A DNA stretch of 64,000 nt, from positions 372,001-436,000 of the forward strand of contig CM071599.1 in NCBI GenBank assembly GCA_036435485.1. The letters are read 5' to 3'. The position numbers were made by a program, and so were the translations under genes. The notes under the pieces were generated by a model that saw only the letters and a list, made by a program, of their open reading frames with translations, had not been told where the DNA came from and searched no databases. Each line of letters starts with the position of its first letter. Positions within the stretch are counted from its first letter, which is position 1. Shown piece by piece: positions 11,831 through 23,885 of this stretch. Origin of the DNA: Saposhnikovia divaricata. Lineage: Eukaryota > Streptophyta > Magnoliopsida > Apiales > Apiaceae.

Positions 11831-12168
11831 GGATATTTTTACATATTTTGTTCCTATGGGTTATTGAAATTCAACAAAATTTTATTTGACGCGGGTCGAA
11901 CCTGAATCGGAGCTGATATGTTCGAAACTCGGGTTTCGGAAAATTCTCAAAGGGGTTAGTACACGGGATATTGTTAAAAACCAAGTCAGACCATTTTGTG
12001 GATATTTTTACATATTTTGTTCCTATGGGTTATTGAAATTCAACAAAATTTTATTTGACGCGGGTCGAACCTGAATCGGAGCTGATATGATCGAAACTCG
12101 GTTTTCGGATAATCCTCAAAGTGGTTAGTACACGAGATATTGTTAAAAATCGAGTCGGACCATTTTAG

Positions 12169-15100
12169 GGATATTTTTACATATTTTGTTCCTATGGATT
12201 ATTGAAATTCAACAAAATTTTATTTGACGCGTGTCGAACCTGAATCGGAGCTGATATGATCGAAACTCGAGTTTCGAAAAATTCTCAAAGGGGTTAGTAC
12301 ACGGGATATTGTTAAAAACCAAGTCAGACCATTTTGTGCATATTTTTACATATTTTGTTCCTATGGGTTATTGAAATTCAACAAAATTTTATTTGACGCG
12401 GGTCGAACCTGAATCGGAGCTGATATGATCGAAACTCGGTTTTCGGATAATCCTCAAAGTGGTTAGTACACGGGATATTGTTAAAAATCGAGTCGGACCA
12501 TTTTAGGGATATTTTTACATATTTTGTTCCTATGGGTTATTGGAATTCAACGATATTGTATTTGACGTAATTCGGAACTGAATCGGAGCTGATATAGTCA
12601 AAACTCGGTTTTTGGATAATCCTCAAAGGGGTTAGTACACGGGAAATTGTTAAAAATTGAGTCGGACCATTTTGTGGATATTTTTACATATTTTGTTCCT
12701 ATGGTTTATTTGAATTCAACGAAATTTTATTTGACGCAATTCGGACCGGAATCGGAGCTGATATGATCGAAACTCGGTTTTCGGAAAATTCTCAAAGGGG
12801 TTAGTACACGGGATATTGTTAAAAATCAAGTCGGACCATTTTGTGGATATTTTTACATATTTTGTTCCTATGGGTTATTGAAATTCAAAAAAATTTTATT
12901 TGACGCGGGTCGAACCTGAATCGGAGCTGATATGATCGAAACTCGATTTTCGGAAAATTCTCAAAGGGGTTAGTACACGGGATATTGTTAAAAAACGAGT
13001 CGGACCATTTTGTGGATATTTTTACATATTTTGTTCCTATGGATTATTGAAATTCAACAAAATTTTATTTGACGCGGGTCGAACCTTAATCGGAGCTGAT
13101 ATGATCGAAACTCGAGTTTCGAAAAATTCTCAAAGGGGTTAGTACACGGGATATTGTTAAAAACCAAGTCAGACCATTTTGTGCATATTTTTACATATTT
13201 TGTTCCTATGGGTTATTGAAATTCAACAAAATTTTATTTGACGCGGGTCGAACCTGAATCGGAGCTGATATGATCGAAACTCGGTTTTCGGATAATCCTC
13301 AAAGTGGTTAGTACACGGGATATTGTTAAAAATCGAGTCGGACCATTTTAGGGATATTTTTACATATTTTGTTCCTATGGGTTATTGGAATTCAACGATA
13401 TTGTATTTTACGTAATTCGGAACTGAATCGGAGCTGATATAGTCAAAACTCGGTTTTTGGATAATCCTCAAAGGGGTTAGTACACGGGAAATTGTTAAAA
13501 ATTGAGTCGGACCATTTTGTGGATATTTTTACATATTTTGTTCCTATGGTTTATTGGAATTCAACGAAATTTTATTTGACGCAATTCGGACCGGAATCGG
13601 AGCTGATATGATCGAAACTCGGTTTTCGGAAAATTCTCAAAGGGGTTAGTACACGGGATATTGTTAAAAATCAAGTCGGACCATTTTGTGGATATTTTTA
13701 CATATTTTGTTCCTATGGGTTATTGAAATTCAATAAAATTTTATTTGACGCGGGTCGAACCTGAATCGGAGCTGATATGATCGAAACTCGGTTTTCGGAT
13801 AATCCTCAAAGTGGTTAGTACATGGGATATTGTTAAAAATCGAGTCGGACCATTTTAGGGATATTTTTACATATTTTGTTCCTATGGGTTATTGGAATTC
13901 AACGATATTGTATTTGACGCAATTCGGAACTGAATCGGAGCTGATATAGTCAAAACTCGGTTTTTGGATAATCCTCAAAGGGGTTAGTACACGGGAAATT
14001 GTTAAAAATTGAGTCGGACCATTTTGTGGATATTTTTACATATTTTGTTCCTATGGTTTATTGGAATTCAACGAAATTTTATTTGACGCAATTCGGACCG
14101 GAATCGTAGCTGATATGATCGAAACTCGGTTTTCGAAAAATTCTCAAAGGGGTTAGTACACGGGATATTGTTAAAAATCAAGTCGGACCATTTTGTGGAT
14201 ATTTTTACATATTTTGTTCCTATGTGTTATTGAAATTCAACAAAATTTTATTTGACGCGGGTCGAACCTGAATCCGAGCTGATAGGATCGAAACTCGGTT
14301 TTCGGATAATCCTCAAAGTGGTTAGAACACGGGATATTGTTAAAAATCGAGTCGGACCATTTTAGGGATATTTTTACATATTTTGTTCCTATGGGTTATT
14401 GGAATTCAACGATATTGTATTTGACGTAATTCGGAACTGAATCGGAGCTGATATAGTCAAAACTCGGTTTTTGGATAATCCTCAAAGGGGTTTGTACACG
14501 GGAAATTGTTAAAAATTGAGTCGGACCATTTTGTGGATATTTTTACATATTTTGTTCCTATGGTTTATTCGAATTCAACGAAATTTTATTTGACGCAATT
14601 CGGACCGGAATCGCAGCTGATATGATCGAAACTCGGTTTTCGGAAAATTCTCAAAGGGGTTAGTACACGGGATATTGTTAAAAATCAAGTCGGACCATTT
14701 TGTGGATATTTTTACATATTTTGTTCCTATGGGTTATTGAAATTAAAAAAAATTTTATTTGACGCGGGTCGAACCTGAATCGGAGCTGATATGATCGAAA
14801 CTCGATTTTCGGAAAATTCTCAAAGGGGCTAGTACACGGGATATTGTTAAAAATCGAGTCGGACCATTTTGTGTATATTTTTACATATTTTGTTCCTATG
14901 GATTATTGAAATTCAACAAAATTTTATTTGACGCGGGTCGAACCTGAATCGGAGCTGATATGATCGAAACTCGGGTTTCGGAAAATTCTCAAAGGGGTTA
15001 GTACACGGGATATTGTTAAAAACCAAGTCAGACCATTTTGTGCATATTTTTACATATTTTGTTCCCATGGGTTATTGAAATTCAACAAAATTTTATTTGA

Positions 15101-16562
15101 CGCGGGTCGAACCTGAATCGGAGCTGATATGATCGAAACTCGGTTTTCGGATAATCCTCAAAGTGGTTAGTACACGGGATATTGTTAAAAATCGAGTCGG
15201 ACCATTTTAGGGATATTTTTACATATTTTGTTCCTATGGGTTATTGGAATTCAACGATATTGTATTTGACGCAATTCGGAACTGAATTGGAGATGATATA
15301 GTCAAAACTCGGTTTTTGGATAATCCTCAAAGGGGTTAGTACACGGGAAATTGTTAAAAATTGAGTCGGACCATTTTGTGGATATTTTTACATATTTTGT
15401 TCCTATGGGATATTTGAATTCAACGAAATTTTATTTGACGCAATTCGGACCGGAATCGGAGCTGATATGATCGAAACTCGGTTTTCGGAAAATTCTCAAA
15501 GGGGTTAGTACACGGGATATTGTTAAAAATCAAGTCGGACCTTTTTGTGGATATTTTTACATATTTTGTTCCTATGGGTTATTGAAATTCAATAAAATTT
15601 TATTTGACGCGGGTCGAACCTGAATCGGAGCTGATATGATCGAAACTCGGTTTTCGGAAAATTCTCAAAGGGGTTAGTACACGGGATATTGTTAAAAATC
15701 GAGTCGGACCATTTTGTGGATATTTTTACATATTTTGTTCCTATGGGTTATTGAAATTCAACAAAATTTTATTTGACGCGGGTCGAACCTGAATCGGAGC
15801 TGATATGATCGAAACTCGGGTTTCGAAAAATTCTCAAAGGGGTTAGTACACGGGATATTGTTAAAAACCAAGTCAGACCATTTTGTGGATATTTTTACAT
15901 ATTTTGTTCCTATGGGTTATTGAAATTCAACAAAATTTTATTTGACGCGGGTCGAACCTGAATCGGAGCTGATATGATCGAAACTCGGTTTTCGGATAAT
16001 CCTCAAAGTGGTTAGTACACAGGATATTGTTAAAAATCGAGTCGGACCATTTTAGGGATATTTTTACATATTTTATTCCTATGGGTTATTGGAATTCAAC
16101 CATATTGTATTTGACGCAATTCGGAACTGAATTGGAGCTGATATAGTCAAAACTCGGTTTTTGGATAATCCTCAAAGGGGTTAGTACACGGGATATTGTT
16201 AAAAATCGAGTCGGACCATTTTGTGGATATTTTTACATATTTTGTTCCTATGGGTTATTGAAATTCAACAAAATTTTATTTGACGCGGGTCGAACCTGAA
16301 TCGGAGCTGATATGTTCGAAACTCGGGTTTCGGAAAATTCTCAAAGGGGTTAGTACATGGGATATTGTTAAAAACCAAGTCAGACCATTTTGTGGATATT
16401 TTTACATATTTTGTTCCTATGGGTTATTGAAATTCAACAAAATTTTATTTGACGCGGGTCGAACCTGAATCGGAGCTGATATGATCGAAACTCGGTTTTC
16501 GGATAATCCTCAAAGTGGTTAGTACACGAGATATTGTTAAAAATCGAGTCGGACCATTTTAG
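12169..16562 (+). repeat. 26-monomer segmental duplication, copy 2 (4394 bp)
   Basis: Exactly 26 x 169 bp, head to tail with copy 1 and in the same monomer order. All 14 private marks listed for copy 1 reappear at +4393 or +4394. Differences include the restored base near 14304, ctcgagtttcgaaaaattc in the M5 at 13014 where copy 1 reads ctcgggtttcggaaaattc, gtgtatatt at 14873, acacagg at 15887, and acatggg in the M5 at 16225. The 13014 patch matches the variant M5 at 12169, so it looks like local conversion. Confidence 0.95.
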
Positions 16563-18590
16563 GGATATTTTTACATATTTTGTTCCTATGGGTTATTGGA
16601 ATTCAACGATATTGTATTTGACGCAATTCGGAACTGAATTGGAGCTGATATAGTCAAAACTCGGTTTTTGGATAATCCTCAAAGGGGTTAGTACACGGGA
16701 AATTGTTAAAAATTGAGTCGGACCATTTTGTGGATATTTTTACATATTTTGTTCCTATGGGTTATTGGAATTCAACGAAATTTTATTTGACGCAATTCGG
16801 ACCGGAATCGGAGCAGATATGATCGAAACTCGGTTTTCGGAAAATTCTCAAAGGGGTTAGTACATGGGATATTGTTAAAAATCAAGTCAGACCATTTTGT
16901 GGATATTTTTACATATTTTGTTCCTATGGGTTATTGAAATTGAACAAAATTTTATTTGACGCGGGTCGAACCTGAATCGGAGCTGATATGATCGAAACTC
17001 GGTTTTCGGATAATCCTCAAAGTGGTTAGTACACGGGATATTGTTAAAAATCGAGTCGGACCATTTTAGGGATATTTTTACATATTTTATTCCTATGGGT
17101 TATTGGAATTCAACCATATTGTATTTGACGCAATTCGGAACTGAATTGGAGCTGATATAGTCAAAACTCGGTTTTTGGATAATCCTCAAAGGGGTTAGTA
17201 CACGGGATATTGTTAAAAATCGAGTCGGACCATTTTGTGGATATTTTTACATATTTTGTTCCTATGGGTTATTGAAATTCAACAAAATTTTATTTGACGC
17301 GGGTCGAACCTGAATCGGAGCTGATATGTTCGAAACTCGGGTTTCGGAAAATTCTCAAAGGGGTTAGTACACGGGATATTGTTAAAAACCAAGTCAGACC
17401 ATTTTGTGGATATTTTTACATATTTTGTTCCTATGGGTTATTGAAATTCAACAAAATTTTATTTGACGCGGGTCGAACCTGAGTCGGAGCTGATATGATC
17501 GAAACTCGGTTTTCGGATAATCCTCAAAGTGGTTAGTACACGGGATATTGTTAAAAATCGAGTCGGACCATTTTAGGGATATTTTTACATATTTTATTCC
17601 TATGGGTTATTGGAATTCAACCATATTGTATTTGACGCAATTCGGAACTGAATTGGAGCTGATATAGTCAAAACTCGGTTTTTGGATAATCCTCAAAGGG
17701 GTTAGTACACGGGATATTGTTAAAAATCGAGTCGGACCATTTTGTGGATATTTTTACATATTTTGTTCCTATGGGTTATTGAAATTCAACAAAATTTTAT
17801 TTGACGCGGGTCGAACCTGAATCGGAGCTGATATGTTCGAAACTCGGGTTTCGGAAAATTCTCAAAGGGGTTAGTACACGGGATATTGTTAAAAACCAAG
17901 TCAGACCATTTTGTGGATATTTTTACATATTTTGTTCCTATGGGTTATTGAAATTCAACAAAATTTTATTTGACGCGGGTCGAACCTGAATCGGAGCTGA
18001 TATGATCGAAACTCGGTTTTCGGATAATCCTCAAAGTGGTTAGTACACGAGATATTGTTAAAAATCGAGTCGGACCATTTTAGGGATATTTTTACATATT
18101 TTGTTCCTATGGGTTATTGGAATTCAACGATATTGTATTTGACGCAATTCGGAACTGAATTGGAGCTGATATAGTCAAAACTCGGTTTTTGGATAATCCT
18201 CAAAGGGGTTAGTACACGGGAAATTGTTAAAAATTGAGTCGGACCATTTTGTGGATATTTTTACATATTTTGTTCCTATGGGTTATTGGAATTCAACGAA
18301 ATTTTATTTGACGCAATTCGGACCGGAATCGGAGCTGATATGATCGAAACTCGGTTTTCGGAAAATTCTCAAAGGGGTTAGTACACGGGATATTGTTAAA
18401 AATCAAGTCAGACCATTTTGTGGATATTTTTACATATTTTGTTCCTATGGGTTATTGAAATTGAACAAAATTTTATTTGACGCGGGTCGAACCTGAATCG
18501 GAGCTGATATGATCGAAACTCGGTTTTCGGATAATCCTCAAAGTGGTTAGTACACGGGATATTGTTAAAAATCGAGTCGGGCCATTTTAG
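16563..18590 (+). repeat. Transition zone of trimers between early and late domains
   Basis: Twelve monomers: M2 M3 M1a, M2/M4 M5 M1b, M2/M4 M5 M1b, M2 M3 M1a. The trimer M2/M4 M5 M1b (tcaaccatattg, then gatatgttcg) also occurs at 11662 and 16056, so copies here were probably seeded from the 26-mer. Late-domain marks start in this zone: tgaacaaaat in M1a at 16901 and gagcagatatg in the M3 at 16732. The 1014-bp hexamer at 16056-17069 and that at 17577-18590 have the same order. Confidence 0.9.
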
Positions 18591-18928
18591 GGATATTTTT
18601 ACATATTTTGTTCCTATGGGTTATTGGAATTCAACGATATTGTATTTGACGCAATTCGGAACTGAATCGGAGCTGATATAGTCAAAACTCGGTTTTTGGA
18701 TAATCCTCAAAGGGGTTAGTACACGGGAAATTGTTAAAAATTGAGTCGGACCATTTTGTGGATATTTTTACATATTTTGTTCCTATGGTTTATTGGAATT
18801 CAACGAAATTTTATTTGACGCAATTCGGACCGGAATCGGAGCTGATATGATTGAAACTCGGTTTTCGGAAAATTCTCAAAGGGGTTAGTACACGGGATAT
18901 TGTTAAAAATCAAGTCGGACCATTTTGT

Positions 18929-19097
18929 GGATATTTTTACATATTTTGTTCCTATGGGTTATTGGAATTCAACGAAATTTTATTTGACGCGGGTCGAACC
19001 TGAATCGGAGCAGATATGATCGAAACTCGGGTTTCGGAAAATTTTCAAAGGGGTTAGTACACGGGATATTGTTAAAAACCAAGTCAGACCATTTTGT
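18929..19097 (+). repeat. Hybrid monomer M3/M5 (also 22675, 25238, 40758, 43828, 48784)
   Basis: M3b through ggaattcaacgaaatttt, then M5 from gcgggtcgaacctg onward (gagcagatatg, tcgggtttcgg, aaccaagtcagacc). The switch lies near offset 60, in the shared atttgacgc. An M1a follows in five copies; at 25238 an M5 follows. The GAATTC of M3 is retained. Confidence 0.9.
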
Positions 19098-19773
19098 GGA
19101 TATTTTTACATATTTTGTTCCTATGGGTTATTGAAATTGAACAAAATTTTATTTGACGCGGGTCGAACCTGAATCGGAGCTGATATGATCAAAACTCGGT
19201 TTTCGGATAATCCTCAAAGTGGTTAGTACACGGGATATTGTTAAAAATCGAGTCGGACCATTTTAGGGATATTTTTACATATTTTGTTCCTATGGGTTAT
19301 TGAAATTCAAAAAAAAATTATTTGACGCGGGTCGAACCTGAATCGGAGCTGATATGATCGAAACTCGGTTTTCGGAAAATTCTCAAAGGGGTTAGTACAC
19401 GGGATATTGTTAAAAATCGAGTCGGACCATTTTGTGGATATTTTTACATATTTTGTTCCTATGGGTTATTGAAATTCAACAAAATTTTATTTGACGCGGG
19501 TCGAACCTGAATCGGAGCAAATATGATCGAAACTCGGGTTTCGGAAAATTTTCAAAGGGGTTAGTACACGGGATATTGTTAAAAACCAAGTCAGACCATT
19601 TTGTGGATATTTTTACATATTTTGTTCCTATGGGTTATTGAAATTGAACAAAATTTTATTTGACGCGGGTCGAACCTGAATCGGAGCTGATATGATCAAA
19701 ACTCGGTTTTCGGATAATCCTCAAAGTGGTTAGTACACGGGATATTGTTAAAAATCGAGTCGGACCATTTTAG

Positions 19774-19970
19774 GGATATTTTTACATATTTTGTTCCTAT
19801 GGGTTATTGGAATTCAACGATATTGTATTTGACGCAATTCGGAACTGAATCGGAGCTGATATAGTCAAAACTCGGTTTTTGGATAATCCTCAAAGGGGTT
19901 AGTACACGGGAAAATTTTCAAAGGGGTTAGTACACGGGATATTGTTAAAAACCAAGTCAGACCATTTTGT
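19774..19970 (+). repeat. Enlarged M2/M5 chimera, 197 bp (1 of 11)
   Basis: Two 28-bp versions of the same stretch stand in tandem at 19881-19908 and 19909-19936: first ggataatcctcaaagggg (M2), then ggaaaattttcaaagggg (M5), each ending ttagtacacg. M2 and M5 are joined at a shared ggaaa. Preceded by M1a, followed by M1b with gatcggaactc. First occurrence in the window. Confidence 0.95.
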
Positions 19971-20646
19971 GGATATTTTTACATATTTTGTTCCTATGGG
20001 TTATTGAAATTCAACAAAATTTTATTTGACGCGGGTCGAACCTGAATCGGAGCTGATATGATCGGAACTCGGTTTTCGGATAATCCTCAAAGTGGTTAGT
20101 ACACGGGATATTGTTAAAAATCGAGTCGGACCATTTTAGGGATATTTTTACATATTTTGTTCCTATGGGTTATTGGAATTCAACGATATTGTATTTGACG
20201 CAATTCGGAACTGAATTGGAGCTGATATAGTCAAAACTAGGTTTTTGGATAATCCTCAAAGGGGTTAGTACACGGGAAATTGTTAAAAATTGAGTCGGAC
20301 CATTTTGTGGATATTTTTACATATTTTGTTCCTATGGGTTATTGGAATTCAACGAAATTTTATTTGACGCAATTCGGACCGGAATCGGAGCTGATATGAT
20401 CGAAACTCGGTTTTCGGAAAATTCTCAAAGGGGTTAGTACACGGGATATTGTTAAAAATCAAGTCGGACCATTTTGTGGATATTTTTACATATTTTGTTC
20501 CTATGGGTTATTGAAATTGAACAAAATTTTATTTGACGCGGGTCGAACCTGAATCAGAGCTGATATGATCGAAACTCGGTTTTCGGATAATCCTCAAAGT
20601 GGTTAGTACACGGGATATTGTTAAAAATCGAGTCGGACCATTTTAG

Positions 20647-20815
20647 GGATATTTTTACATATTTTGTTCCTATGGGTTATTGGAATTCAACGATATTGTA
20701 TTTGACGCGGGTCGAACCTGAATCGGAGCTGATATGATCAAAACTCGGTTTTCGGATAATCCTCAAAGTGGTTAGTACACGGGATATTGTTAAAAATCGA
20801 GTCGGACCATTTTAG
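20647..20815 (+). repeat. Hybrid monomer M2/M1, early breakpoint (also 50502, 52530, 57262)
   Basis: M2 through acgatattgtatttgacgc, then M1 from gggtcgaacc to the ttttag tail, with gatcaaaactc. The switch is again at the shared tttgacgc near offset 60. M4 follows in all copies, which is the late-domain M1-to-M4 succession. Confidence 0.9.
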
Positions 20816-21153
20816 GGATATTTTTACATATTTTGTTCCTATGGGTTATTGAAATTCAAAAAAAAATTATTTGACGCGGGTCGAACCTGAATCGGAGCTG
20901 ATATGATCGAAACTCGGTTTTCGGAAAATTCTCAAAGGGGTTAGTACACGGGATATTGTTAAAAATCGAGTCGGACCATTTTGTGGATATTTTTACATAT
21001 TTTGTTCCTATGGGTTATTGAAATTCAACAAAATTTTATTTGACGCGGGTCGAACCTGAATCGGAGCAGATATGATCGAAACTCGGGTTTCGGAAAATTT
21101 TCAAAGGGGTTAGTACACGGGATATTGTTAAAAACTAAGTCAGACCATTTTGT

Positions 21154-23716
21154 GGATATTTTTACATATTTTGTTCCTATGGTTTATTGGAATTCAACGA
21201 AATTTTATTTGACGCAATTCGGACCGGAATCGGAGCTGATATGATCGAAACTCGGTTTTCGGAAAATTCTCAAAGGGGTTAGTACACGGGATATTGTTAA
21301 AAATCAAGTCGGACCATTTTGTGGATATTTTTACATATTTTGTTCATATGGGTTATTGAAATTCAAAAAAAAATTATTTGACGCGGGTCGAACCTGAATC
21401 GGAGCTGATATGATCGAAACTCGGTTTTCGGAAAATTCTCAAAGGGGTTAGTACACGGGATATTGTTAAAAATCGAGTCGGACCATTTTGTGGATATTTT
21501 TACATATTTTGTTCCTATGGGTTATTGAAATTCAACAAAATTTTATTTGACGCGGGTCGAACCTGAATCGGAGCAGATATGATCGAAACTCGGGTTTCGG
21601 AAAATTTTCAAAGGGGTTAGTACACGGGATATTGTTAAAAACCAAGTCAGACCATTTTGTGGATATTTTTACATATTTTGTTCCTATGGGTTATTGAAAT
21701 TCAACAAAATTTTATTTGACGCGGGTCGAACCTGAATCGGAGCTGATATGATCGAAACTCGGTTTTCGGATAATCCTCAAAGTGGTTAGTACACGGGATA
21801 TTGTTAAAAATCGAGTCGGACCATTTTAGGGATATTTTTACATATTTTGTTCTTATGGGTTATTGGAATTCAACGATATTGTATTTGACGCAATTCGGAA
21901 CTGAATTGGAGCTGATATAGTCAAAACTCGGTTTTTGGATAATCCTCAAAGGGGTTAGTACACGGGAAATTGTTAAAAATTTAGTCGGACTATTTTGTGG
22001 ATATTTTTACATATTTTGTTCCTATGGGTTATTGGAATTCAACGAAATTTTATTTGACGCAATTCGGACCGGAATCGGAGCTGATATGATCGAAACTCGG
22101 TTTTCGGAAAATTCTCAAAGGGGTTAGTACACGGGATATTGTTAAAAATCAAGTCAGACCATTTTGTGGATATTTTTACATATTTTGTTCCTATGGGTTA
22201 TTGAAATTGAACAAAATTTTATTTGACGCGGGTCGAACCTGAATCGGAGCTGATATGATCGAAACTCGGTTTTCGGATAATCCTCAAAGTGGTTAGTACA
22301 CGGGATATTGTTAAAAATCGAGTCGGACCATTTTAGGGATAGTTTTACATATTTTGTTCCTATGGGTTATTGGAATTCAACGATATTGTATTTGACGCAA
22401 TTCGGAACTGAATCGGAGCTGATATAGTCAAAACTCGGTTTTTGGATAATCCTCAAAGGGGTTAGTACACGGGAAATTGTTAAAAATTGAGTCGGACCAT
22501 TTTGTGGATATTTTTACATATTTTGTTCCTATGGTTTATTGGAATTCAACGAAATTTTATTTGACGCAATTCGGACCGGAATCGGAGCTGATATGATTGA
22601 AACTCGGTTTTGGGAAAATTCTCAAAGGGGTTAGTACACGGGATATTGTTAAAAATCAAGTCGGACCATTTTGTGGATATTTTTACATATTTTGTTCCTA
22701 TGGGTTATTGGAATTCAACGAAATTTTATTTGACGCGGGTCGAACCTGAATCGGAGCAGATATGATCGAAACTCGGGTTTCGGAAAATTTTCAAAGGGGT
22801 TAGTACACGGGATATTGTTAAAAACCAAGTCAGACCATTTTGTGGATATTTTTACATATTTTGTTCCTATGGGTTATTGAAATTGAACAAAATTTTATTT
22901 GACGCGGGTCGAACCTGAATCGGAGCTGATATGATCAAAACTCGGTTTTCGGATAATCCTCAAAGTGGTTAGTACACGGGATATTGTTAAAAATCGAGTC
23001 GGACCATTTTAGGGATATTTTTACATATTTTGTTCCTATGGGTTATTGAAATTCAAAAAAAAATTATTTGACGCGGGTCGAACCTGAATCGGAGCTGATA
23101 TGATCGAAACTCGGTTTTCGGAAAATTCTCAAAGGGGTTAGTACACGGGATATTGTTAAAAATCGAGTCGGACCATTTTGTGGATATTTTTACATATTTT
23201 GTTCCTATGGGTTATTGAAATTCAACAAAATTTTATTTGACGCGGGTCGAACCTGAATCGGAGCAGATATGATCGAAACTCGGGTTTCGGAAAATTTTCA
23301 AAGGGGTTAGTACACGGGATATTGTTAAAAACCAAGTCAGACCATTTTGTGGATATTTTTACATATTTTGTTCCTATGGGTTATTGAAATTGAACAAAAT
23401 TTTATTTGACGCGGGTCGAACCTGAATCGGAGCTGATATGATCAAAACTCGGTTTTCGGATAATCCTCAAAGTGGTTAGTACACGGGATATTGTTAAAAA
23501 TCGAGTCGGACCATTTTAGGGATATTTTTACATATTTTGTTCCTATGGGTTATTGGAATTCAACGATATTGTATTTGACGCAATTCGGAACTGAATCGGA
23601 GCTGATATAGTCAAAACTCGGTTTTTGGATAATCCTCAAAGGGGTTAGTACACGGGAAAATTTTCAAAGGGGTTAGTACACGGGATATTGTTAAAAACCA
23701 AGTCAGACCATTTTGT
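21154..23716 (+). repeat. Octamer-based block ending in 28-bp chimera
   Basis: Order: M3a M4 M5 M1b M2b M3b M1a M2a M3a M3/M5 M1a M4 M5 M1a and the enlarged M2/M5 at 23520. The first eight are one rotation of the octamer. Marks: ttcatatggg in M4 (21323), ttcttatggg in M2b (21830), ggatagtttt in M2a (22337), gattgaaac in M3a (22506). The set ggatagtttt M2a, gattg M3a, M3/M5 recurs at 24900, 40420, 43490 and 48446. Confidence 0.9.
23520..23716 (+). repeat. Enlarged M2/M5 chimera, 197 bp (2 of 11)
   Basis: Tandem 28-bp pair at 23627-23654 and 23655-23682 with the M2-then-M5 junction at ggaaa. Preceded by M1a (23351) and followed by the M1/M3 hybrid, the arrangement also seen at 39040 and 47066. 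Confidence 0.95.
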
Positions 23717-23885
23717 GGATATTTTTACATATTTTGTTCCTATGGGTTATTGAAATTCAACAAAATTTTATTTGACGCGGGTCGAACCTGAATCGGAGCT
23801 GATATGATCGGAACTCGGTTTTCGGATAATCCTCAAAGTGGTTAGTACACGGGATATTGTTAAAAATCAAGTCGGACCATTTTGT
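23717..23885 (+). repeat. Hybrid monomer M1/M3 (also 39237, 47263)
   Basis: M1 with gatcggaactc and ggataatcctcaaagtgg, then the M3 tail atcaagtcggaccatttt followed by gtg. M4 with ttcatatggg follows, as after a normal M3a. Always preceded by an enlarged M2/M5 monomer. Confidence 0.88.

Larger units (their letters stand above)
7776..12168 (+). repeat. 26-monomer segmental duplication, copy 1 (4393 bp)
   Basis: Order: M5 M1 M2 M3 M4 M5 M1 M2 M3 M1' M2 M3 M1 M2 M3 M4 M5 M1 M2 M3 M1'/M4 M5 M1 M2/M4 M5 M1. Private marks shared with copy 2 in the same order: gcgtgtcgaacc (7776), tttatttgaattc (8283), tgtattttacg (8959), cgtagctg (9635), atccgagctgatagg (9804), gggtttgtacac (9972), cgcagctg (10141), ggggctag (10310), ttcccatggg (10648), gaattggagatg (10817), gggatatttgaattc (10986), tcaaccatattg (11662), gatatgttcg (11831), acacgagat (12000). 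It is one base short because of a single deletion near 9911. Confidence 0.95.
18591..21153 (+). repeat. First late-domain block with 28-bp chimera
   Basis: Monomer starts: 18591 M2a, 18760 M3a (gattgaaac), 18929 M3/M5, 19098 M1a (gatcaaaactc), 19267 M4, 19436 M5 (gagcaaatatg), 19605 M1a, 19774 enlarged M2/M5, 19971 M1b (gatcggaactc), 20140 M2b, 20309 M3b, 20478 M1a (gaatcagagc), 20647 M2/M1, 20816 M4, 20985 M5 (aaaactaagtc). The M4 at 19267 is the first with the nine-A run and ttatttg. M1-to-M4 succession appears here, unlike the early domain. Confidence 0.9.

Noticed and set aside
11886..12074. 62-codon open frame, with near-identical frames at 16280-16468, 17294-17482 and 17801-17989
   Set aside because: It begins at a TTG within one monomer and runs into the next. 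It is open only because these M5 copies read gatatgttcg, where the usual gatatgatcg supplies an in-frame TGA. The copies belong to one duplicated satellite segment; there is no coding signal, promoter or family match.
19297..19325. A-rich runs in M4 as a poly-A tail of a retroelement
   Set aside because: The run sits at a fixed offset in every M4, with satellite sequence in phase on both sides and no target-site duplication or element body.
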